From assembly GCA_946887085.1 (NCBI GenBank), contig CAMPKG010000109.1, positions 1 through 9,725 on the forward strand: DNA of 9,725 bases, in the 5' to 3' direction. The stretch comes from an uncultured Sphingobacteriales bacterium. GTDB taxonomy: Bacteria > Bacteroidota > Bacteroidia > Chitinophagales > Chitinophagaceae. This document shows, piece after piece, positions 4,762 to 9,725 of this stretch (its first letter is position 1; each line of letters starts with the position of its first letter). The position numbers were made by a program, and so were the translations under genes. The notes under the pieces are model-generated. The model ran no database searches, was not told where the DNA came from, and saw only the letters and a list, made by a program, of their open reading frames with translations.

Positions 4762-6657
4762 CTACTGCTCTATCATGTTCACGCTGCGTTTCAGGAACTC
4801 CGTCAGGTCGCTGCCGGTGAGCATGCCTTGTGAAAGTAAGGCGAGATCATAAGCCTGCTTGGCCAATTGCTTTTGTTTCTCTTCGCTATCTGCTTTCAGT
4901 ATACTTGATACCAGTTTATGGTTGGCATTGATCGCCACTTTGTAGTTCTCGGGCATAGCACCATAAAAATTCATTGGTCCGCCACCGCCTAAGGCTGCCA
5001 TGTCCTTCATCCTGCGCATGAATTCGTTTTGCGTGATGGTTACCGGCAGTTCGTCAGGGCTCAGGCTTTCTATCTCAACATTCATCGTCGGCTTGCTGAT
5101 AGCCTGCTCAAATACTTCTTTCACTTTCTTCGTCTCATCCTCGCTGAGAACATGAGCTATCTGATCGCCTTTGTCAATGAGCTTGTCGATAACATCAGCA
5201 TCCACGCGTTTTAAAGAAACCTTCTCCAATTTATGCTCAAGATGTCCTATGAAATGGCTGTCGATGGGTGAATCCATCTGCAGCACATCATAGCTCTTGC
5301 TTTTTGCCGATTGGATGAACGCATCCTGCTTTGCTGGGTTGTTAGTGTAGAGGTACACCACAGTTTCGTCCTTTCCTTTTTGCAAAGGCTCAACTTTAGT
5401 CTTGTATTCGTCCAGCGTGTAGTGTTCACCTGCGGTATTCACCAGCAATGCAAACTCTTTAGCTTTGTCGTGAAATTTCTCTTCGCTGAGCATGCCGTAT
5501 TTTACAAACAGGCCAATGTCTTTCCATTTCTCTTCGTAGGCCTTGCGGTCTTTTTTGAACAGCTCGCTCAGTTTATCAGCAACCTTCTTGGTGATGTGTG
5601 CGTTGATCTTCTTCACATTGCTATCAGCCTGCAGGAAGCTGCGCGATACGTTCAGCGGAATATCCGGAGAGTCTATCACACCATGCAACAGCATCAGGAA
5701 CTCAGGGACAATGTCTTTCACCTCGTCGGTAATAAATACCTGGCGGGAGAACAACTTGATCTTGTTGCGCTGCAATTCAAATTCATTTTTCACTTTGGGG
5801 AAGTAAAGCACCCCTGTCAGGTTGAAAGGATAATCTACATTCAGGTGTATCCAGAACAGCGGCGGCTCCGACATGGGGTAGAGCTCACTGTAAAAATCTA
5901 GATAGTCATCATCACTCAGCTCTGATGGCGGTTTGGTCCAGATAGGCCTGGTGGTATTGATGATGTTATCAACAGTTACCTCTTTGTATTTCAACTTGCC
6001 GTTTTCATCCTCACCATCCGGCTCGCGGTCTTCGCGCGTACCGAACTTGATGGGCACGGGCAGGAACTTGCAATATTTATCGAGGATGCTTTGAAGTTTG
6101 TATTCATCCAAAAACTCTTCAGAGTCGCTATTGATGTGCAGGATGATATCAGTGCCGCGTGTAGTGCGTGTACCTTCTGTTATTTCAAATTCAGTGCTGC
6201 CGTCGCAGATCCAGCGGGCAGCCTCTGCGCCTTCCTGGTAAGATAAGGTGTTGATCTCCACGTTGTCGGCAACCATGAAAGCCGAATAAAAACCCAGGCC
6301 GAATTTCCCGATGATCTCGTTGGCATCTTTCGAGTCCTTGAATTTTTCAACGAACTCTGATGCGCCGGAGAAGGCGATCTGGTTGATATATTTCTTGATC
6401 TCGTCGGCGGTCATGCCCAGTCCGTTGTCGGAAACGGTGATGGTCTTTTTCTCTTTATCAAAAGATACTTCCACCATCAGTTCGCCCAGCTCGCCATTGA
6501 ACTGTCCCAACGAGGACAAGCGTTTGATCTTCTGCACAGCATCCACGGCGTTCGATACCAGCTCACGCAGAAAGATCTCGTGGTCTGAATAAAGGAACTT
6601 CTTAATGATGGGGAAGATGTTCTCGGTATGAATGGAAATGGTTCCTTTCTCCTGCAT
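4762..6657 (-). CDS. htpG: Molecular chaperone HtpG (bacterial Hsp90)
   Basis: ATP-dependent cytosolic dimeric chaperone that remodels client proteins together with DnaK. At 631 residues it has the usual bacterial length and all three domains. The N-terminal GHKL ATPase has E32 and N36 in RELVSNAVDA, D77 in SDNGLGM, and the lid/ATP segment GKFGLGFYSAF (117-127). The middle domain has the gamma-phosphate arginine R339 in LNVSRSFLQ. The C-terminal dimerisation domain is at about 500-631, with the amphipathic GGGGPMNFYG stretch at 557-566. No eukaryotic-type MEEVD tail is present, as expected. The ATG at 6657 (MQEKGTISIHTEN) fits the family start. It is monocistronic, converging on the permease with a shared terminator, and has a palindrome 69 bp upstream that may be an operator. 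All key residues are intact. Confidence 0.97.
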   Translation of the reverse strand: MQEKGTISIHTENIFPIIKKFLYSDHEIFLRELVSNAVDAVQKIKRLSSLGQFNGELGELMVEVSFDKEKKTITVSDNGLGMTADEIKKYINQIAFSGASEFVEKFKDSKDANEIIGKFGLGFYSAFMVADNVEINTLSYQEGAEAARWICDGSTEFEITEGTRTTRGTDIILHINSDSEEFLDEYKLQSILDKYCKFLPVPIKFGTREDREPDGEDENGKLKYKEVTVDNIINTTRPIWTKPPSELSDDDYLDFYSELYPMSEPPLFWIHLNVDYPFNLTGVLYFPKVKNEFELQRNKIKLFSRQVFITDEVKDIVPEFLMLLHGVIDSPDIPLNVSRSFLQADSNVKKINAHITKKVADKLSELFKKDRKAYEEKWKDIGLFVKYGMLSEEKFHDKAKEFALLVNTAGEHYTLDEYKTKVEPLQKGKDETVVYLYTNNPAKQDAFIQSAKSKSYDVLQMDSPIDSHFIGHLEHKLEKVSLKRVDADVIDKLIDKGDQIAHVLSEDETKKVKEVFEQAISKPTMNVEIESLSPDELPVTITQNEFMRRMKDMAALGGGGPMNFYGAMPENYKVAINANHKLVSSILKADSEEKQKQLAKQAYDLALLSQGMLTGSDLTEFLKRSVNMIEQ

Positions 6658-6725
6658 AATATGAGTTTTACTTATTTGAGTGGTTTCTTAGAAATTATCA
6701 ACTTATGTTCCAATGCCGCTTTGTT

Positions 6726-6738
6726 TGTCAATTTGACA
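6726..6738. promoter_or_regulatory. Perfect 13-bp palindrome upstream of htpG, possible operator
   Basis: tgtcaatttgaca is a perfect inverted repeat (6-bp arms, 1-bp centre) lying 69 bp before the htpG start, between the terminator of the next gene and htpG. A 1-bp centre rules out an RNA hairpin of this exact form, so a site for a dimeric DNA-binding protein is the likelier reading. It is not a CIRCE element (TTAGCACTC-type). Which regulator binds is unknown. Confidence 0.4.
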
Positions 6739-6760
6739 GGGCCGGGCTGCAAATAAATGA

Positions 6761-6785
6761 AAAAAGCCGCTCTCAGAGCGGCTTT
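6761..6785 (-). terminator. Intrinsic terminator of the OmpP1/FadL-like gene
   Basis: A 10-bp stem aaaagccgct/agcggctttt round a 5-nt loop ctcag, with a T-run after it on the minus strand. It lies 21 bases beyond the stop codon of the minus-strand gene and isolates htpG from it. The symmetric A/T flanks would also let it act on plus-strand read-through. Confidence 0.85.
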
Positions 6786-6805
6786 TGGTATATGAATGTC
6801 TTAAA

Positions 6806-8347
6806 TTAAAATTTCCAGCCAACTGTCAGAGCTATATTATTGGCGTTACCTTTTACGGCAGCCTTTGGTACAGCTATTGTGCCCGAAGGATTATTCAGGA
6901 AATAGTTTTCCGGATATTGCACGGCGTATGGTTGCTCCTGGTCCTGGTACGAAGTATGCGAGAAGCCAAGGTCCATAAACCAATTGTCGAACCTGTATCC
7001 GAGGCCGGTTGAGAACACCATCCGGTCATCACCGCCGCTATTATCCGGGTTGCCGTAGTATCCAAAGCCAAGCCGTATCATCAGGTTGTCCAACCTTCCC
7101 TCGGCGCCTATCCTGAAGTTGCTTGCAGCTTTATACCTGTTTTTTATCAACTGGTTGATATAGGCCTCATCAGCTGCAAATGAGTTATCGAAATGAAAGC
7201 GTGCAGAACGATAGTCTACATATTCGTAGTCGGCTGTGATGAAACCAAATGTTCCAAGGAAACCGGTAGCACTCAAAATGCCCCGCCATGGTGTGGTCAA
7301 ACCATACTCAAATATGTTTTCCGGAATATCGAGTCCTGATTGCAGAGTGGTAACGGGACCGGTATTGTCGCCTATGAGTGCCTTGAAACCTTCCGTATTA
7401 GTGGAGATCGACCTGTTTTGTACATCCGTCAATCCGAAGTAAGTAGGCGTATGAAGCGCAGCACCAACCCTGAATGCGTCCGTAGGTTTGTAAATAAAAC
7501 CGAGTTTCAGGTTAATGCCCAGGCCAGAAGTTGAGAGTGACTCATTGTACTCGAGGCTGCGGAAATTATTAGTTGCATCGTTGCTCGCATCCTCTTCGGT
7601 AAATGTCATATCGCGACGGTAGCTGAGTGACGGTAATCCCAGGGTAGCTCCGATCATAAACTGCTCCATATAATTGCCACCGAGTGAAATGGCTATCTCA
7701 TTGATGCCGCCACGTTCCTGCACTGCCCGGCGTTGATTCAGGTCGATGCCAACCGGCACAACATTAAAATAGCCGAGGCTGTCCTCGTCGATGAGGAAGG
7801 AGTTCCAGCCAATGCCGGCGGGTGTATTCAAATTCGTTACATCGTCGGGGAAGAAAATAGCATCAGTTACAAATACCTCGCTGAATGAGCTGGTGTTGTT
7901 GACACCGCCATACATCACATTCCTGTTGAAATCGGCCAGCCTGTTCAATCCTAAGCCAAACGACACCGATTTCCATTTGGCGCGCTCGTAACGTTTTCCT
8001 TTAGCTGTTCCCGTGAATACAACGCCCAGGTTATTGAAGTTGAACCTGACCGCATTATCATCCATGGTTGTGTTCTGGTAGGTACCGGACACATTGTTGA
8101 TTTTAATGGAAGGCGTAAACATCAGCTCAGAGCTGCGATAAACGCCGATACCCGCCGGGTTTACACTCAGCGAGGTAAAATCACCGCCTATAGAACCAAG
8201 AGCTCCGCCTATACCTATAGAACGAGCAGTTCCCTGCGGACTTAAAAATGAATACCGGTGTGCGTCTGTTTCGTCTTGTGCGTGGGCAGCTATCGATAGT
8301 CCGAGGCCTGCTATAATAGTTAGCGCTGATAAAAAGCGGCTGTTCAT
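6806..8347 (-). CDS. OmpP1/FadL (TodX)-family outer membrane protein
   Basis: A 513-residue predicted outer membrane beta-barrel of the type that transports fatty acids or other hydrophobic compounds in characterised FadL relatives. The signal peptide is MNSRFLSALTIIAGLGLSIAAHA with cleavage after residue 23. The mature N-terminus includes QGTARSIGIGGALGSIGGD and SVNPAGIGVYRSSEL, the family's typical plug/first-strand region. Alternating polar and aromatic strands run to the end (GLGYRFDNWFMDLGFSHTSY), and the protein finishes in ALTVGWKF with a terminal phenylalanine, the beta-signal for BAM insertion. Bacteroidota members are often annotated as hemin receptors, which I would not rely on. 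The ATG at 8347 is backed by the signal peptide. It lies downstream of the Gly/Tyr-rich gene with a 131-bp gap, so separate transcription is likely, and it has a strong terminator. Fold class is confident, substrate unknown. Confidence 0.85.
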   Translation of the reverse strand: MNSRFLSALTIIAGLGLSIAAHAQDETDAHRYSFLSPQGTARSIGIGGALGSIGGDFTSLSVNPAGIGVYRSSELMFTPSIKINNVSGTYQNTTMDDNAVRFNFNNLGVVFTGTAKGKRYERAKWKSVSFGLGLNRLADFNRNVMYGGVNNTSSFSEVFVTDAIFFPDDVTNLNTPAGIGWNSFLIDEDSLGYFNVVPVGIDLNQRRAVQERGGINEIAISLGGNYMEQFMIGATLGLPSLSYRRDMTFTEEDASNDATNNFRSLEYNESLSTSGLGINLKLGFIYKPTDAFRVGAALHTPTYFGLTDVQNRSISTNTEGFKALIGDNTGPVTTLQSGLDIPENIFEYGLTTPWRGILSATGFLGTFGFITADYEYVDYRSARFHFDNSFAADEAYINQLIKNRYKAASNFRIGAEGRLDNLMIRLGFGYYGNPDNSGGDDRMVFSTGLGYRFDNWFMDLGFSHTSYQDQEQPYAVQYPENYFLNNPSGTIAVPKAAVKGNANNIALTVGWKF

Positions 8348-8397
8348 ACAGTTGTTTTTCGTTTGACTGGAAAAGATCCGGATTGTTTAATTTTTAA

Positions 8398-8405
8398 CAA
8401 ATATC
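8398..8405 (-). promoter_or_regulatory. Possible -7 promoter element for the OmpP1/FadL-like gene
   Basis: On the minus strand gatatttg matches the Bacteroidota -7 consensus TAnnTTTG with one mismatch, 50 bp before the start codon. No convincing -33 TTTG is seen at about 20 bp further upstream in this T-rich stretch, so this is a weak call. Confidence 0.25.
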
Positions 8406-8430
8406 TCAAAAACAAAAACTATACCTGTGT

Positions 8431-8463
8431 TAAAAAGCAAAGCGCCATTTTAACAATAGCGCT
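8431..8463 (-). terminator. Probable weak terminator of the Gly/Tyr-rich protein gene
   Basis: On the minus strand agcgc pairs with gcgct (8441-8445 with 8459-8463). A mismatch and three more pairs (att/aat) follow inside, round a 5-nt loop. After the stem the minus strand reads ttgctttttaac. It begins 15 bases beyond the stop codon at 8479. The interrupted stem and T-run suggest partial read-through into the OmpP1-like gene is possible. Confidence 0.5.
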
Positions 8464-8478
8464 CTGTTTTTTAACATC

Positions 8479-9681
8479 TTATCTGCGTCGTCCGCCGCCG
8501 CTACTGCCGCTGCTCCTACTGCCGCCGCCCGGTGAACTATAACCCCCTGACCGTGGAGAGGATTGCATTCTCGGTGCTTCGTAGCTGCGCTGCGGTTGCG
8601 AGTACTGTGGTTGTGCAGAACGTTGTTCGCGTACAGCAGGTTGTTGACGCTGTTCCATTTGGGGAGTGCTTTGCATTTGCCCGCTCTGGTTGCTGCCGCC
8701 AAATATGCGTGCACCCCTTGAGCGTTGCTGTTGCTGTGGCATCTGCATTTGGGGCCTGCTATTGTTGTCTTCAAAACGGTCGTTGCGCATACGGTTATCC
8801 TGCATTACTGCACGGTCAGGTAATTCGCGCGTACGCATTGTGCGTGAAGGTTCAGTAGTGGTCATGCCGTTGCGGCCGTTGTTATTATTGTCGGGCGACA
8901 TCTTCAGCTGCCTGCGCGGCTCGTTTGTCTGCGGATTGGTATTGCCCGTGCCGGCTGTGCCGCCCGGTGCATCCCTGCGCATGCGCGTGCCTGTAGTATT
9001 GCTACTTAAAGAACGGCGCGGGCCGTAATTCACGTTGCGGGTGTAACCACCGCCATAGCCTGCACCGCCGTAGTAGCCGTCATAATATCCATTGCCATAA
9101 CCTGCCCAATAGCCCCCGCCGTAAGGGTAGCCATAGCCATAACCATAAGGATAACCCCAGCCGCCATAAGGGTATCCCCAGCCATATCCACCGTAAGGAT
9201 AACCCCATCCGCCATAAGGATAGCCCCAGCCAATGCTCACCATCACGCCTGAGCGTGGATATCCGTAGGGGCCATACCAGGGATCATACCAGAACGGATC
9301 GTAGAACGGGCTGTAATAACCATAACCCCAGGATGAATAGCCAAAACGGCGGATACGTGATGAATAATAACCATCATCGTCATTGTAGTAACCATCGCCG
9401 TCAGATTCGTAGCTGCGGTTGTAAGTGGTATTGTCGTCAGTGGTGGCTACATCATCGCCCGAGCTGGAATAGGTGTTTTCCCTTGTTTCACGCTCCCTTG
9501 CTGTGCGCTCTGCTTCACGGGCAGCGCGTTCCTCGTCCTGTTTCTTCTGTGCTTCTGCTTCTTTTTTTGCATCCGTGCTGTTGTAATAAATATCGTCGCT
9601 GTAAGAACCTCTTTTCTGCGCGTAGCTGGCTGAAAGCCCTACGGTCAAAAACATCAAACCTGTTAAGAGGAAACGTTTCAT
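8479..9681 (-). CDS. Secreted Gly/Tyr/Pro-rich low-complexity protein, function unknown
   Basis: A 400-residue exported protein with five zones. Residues 1-21 are a Sec signal peptide (MKRFLLTGLMFLTVGLSASYA, then QKRG). Residues 38-69 are a highly charged Ala/Glu/Arg/Lys helix, coiled-coil-like. Residues 72-106 are rich in Asp, Asn, Ser and Tyr. Residues 107-222 are aromatic-Gly, including four WGYPYG repeats at 152-180 and further YGYGYPYGG turns. Residues 223-400 are disordered, rich in Gln, Arg, Asn, Ser and Pro, and end GSSGGGRRR. I see no cysteine in the whole protein. Proteins of this build are common hypothetical genes in Chitinophagaceae-type genomes; I know no function. Composition suggests self-association at or outside the outer membrane. 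No C-terminal T9SS-like sorting domain is recognisable. The start is backed by the signal peptide; only 44 bp of upstream DNA is in the window. Antisense and shifted open frames over this gene are composition artefacts. Confidence 0.75.
   Translation of the reverse strand: MKRFLLTGLMFLTVGLSASYAQKRGSYSDDIYYNSTDAKKEAEAQKKQDEERAAREAERTARERETRENTYSSSGDDVATTDDNTTYNRSYESDGDGYYNDDDGYYSSRIRRFGYSSWGYGYYSPFYDPFWYDPWYGPYGYPRSGVMVSIGWGYPYGGWGYPYGGYGWGYPYGGWGYPYGYGYGYPYGGGYWAGYGNGYYDGYYGGAGYGGGYTRNVNYGPRRSLSSNTTGTRMRRDAPGGTAGTGNTNPQTNEPRRQLKMSPDNNNNGRNGMTTTEPSRTMRTRELPDRAVMQDNRMRNDRFEDNNSRPQMQMPQQQQRSRGARIFGGSNQSGQMQSTPQMEQRQQPAVREQRSAQPQYSQPQRSYEAPRMQSSPRSGGYSSPGGGSRSSGSSGGGRRR
9112..9231 (-). repeat. 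In-gene tandem repeat encoding WGYPYGG units
   Basis: DNA repeats such as ccataagggtatcccc and ccgtaaggataacccc recur at 21- and 27-bp spacing and encode WGYPYGG at residues 152-158, 159-165, 168-174 and a variant from 175. The units differ at synonymous sites (aagg/aggg, ccgcc/ccacc), so the protein repeat is kept while the DNA has diverged somewhat. Such arrays can change copy number by slippage. Confidence 0.7.
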
Positions 9682-9725
9682 TTTATTTATGGGTTTTATC
9701 TTAAAAATTGCCTAGTGAAATTACT

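Noticed and set aside
5311..5901. 196-residue plus-strand open frame
   Set aside because: Fully antisense to htpG, whose product is complete with all conserved motifs.
6741..6754. gggctgcaaat-like string resembling the inner edge of the left RAYT arm (2268-2278)
   Set aside because: The match is about 11 bp with an indel and no hairpin; likely chance.
8666..9028. Cysteine- and leucine-rich plus-strand open frames around 8532-9028
   Set aside because: Antisense to the low-complexity tail of the secreted protein; GC-rich repetitive codons keep several frames open by chance.
9030..9233. 67-residue minus-strand frame rich in Met, Ala and Gly (MAGAILMADGV...)
   Set aside because: It is a shifted frame of the WGYPYGG repeat array; the main frame has a signal peptide and continues on both sides.

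Overview
The window looks like a chromosomal piece of a Bacteroidota bacterium, most likely from the Chitinophagales/Chitinophagaceae area. The reasons are the protein types (M20 PepD, a Bacteroidota-style OmpP1/FadL porin, Gly/Tyr-rich secreted proteins, short lipoproteins ending in an NWT motif), the near absence of Shine-Dalgarno sequences before clear start codons, and mid-range GC. This assignment is by recall of protein families; no search was run.

Layout. Left (104-1567, +): a complete aminoacyl-histidine dipeptidase (pepD). Next (1618-2076, -) is a small AT-richer putative lipoprotein starting with GTG. From about 2112 to 2988 lies a repeat-dense island built round a REP-associated tyrosine transposase (RAYT, Y1/HUH family, 2298-2849, -). 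The transposase sits inside a pair of 67-bp imperfect inverted repeats, each made of two small hairpins. The right repeat has a partial extra tandem copy, and two other repeat families lie on the left. After two hairpins (one a clear terminator) comes a small secreted protein (3064-3381, -), divergent from an APC-family amino acid permease (3470-4690, +). A bidirectional terminator separates the permease from the convergent chaperone gene htpG (4762-6657, -). Upstream of htpG are a 13-bp palindrome and the terminator of an OmpP1/FadL-like outer membrane protein (6806-8347, -). The right end is a 400-residue secreted, cysteine-free Gly/Tyr/Pro/Trp-repeat protein (8479-9681, -), whose start lies 44 bp from the window edge.

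How the genes relate. Most are separate transcription units with their own terminators; I see no multi-gene pathway. PepD and the permease both handle peptides or amino acids, but nothing in the layout links them. The two right-hand envelope genes are co-directional with a weak terminator between them. No rRNA, tRNA, CRISPR array, defence system or phage module is visible. The part most worth attention is the RAYT/REP island and the repeat families around it.
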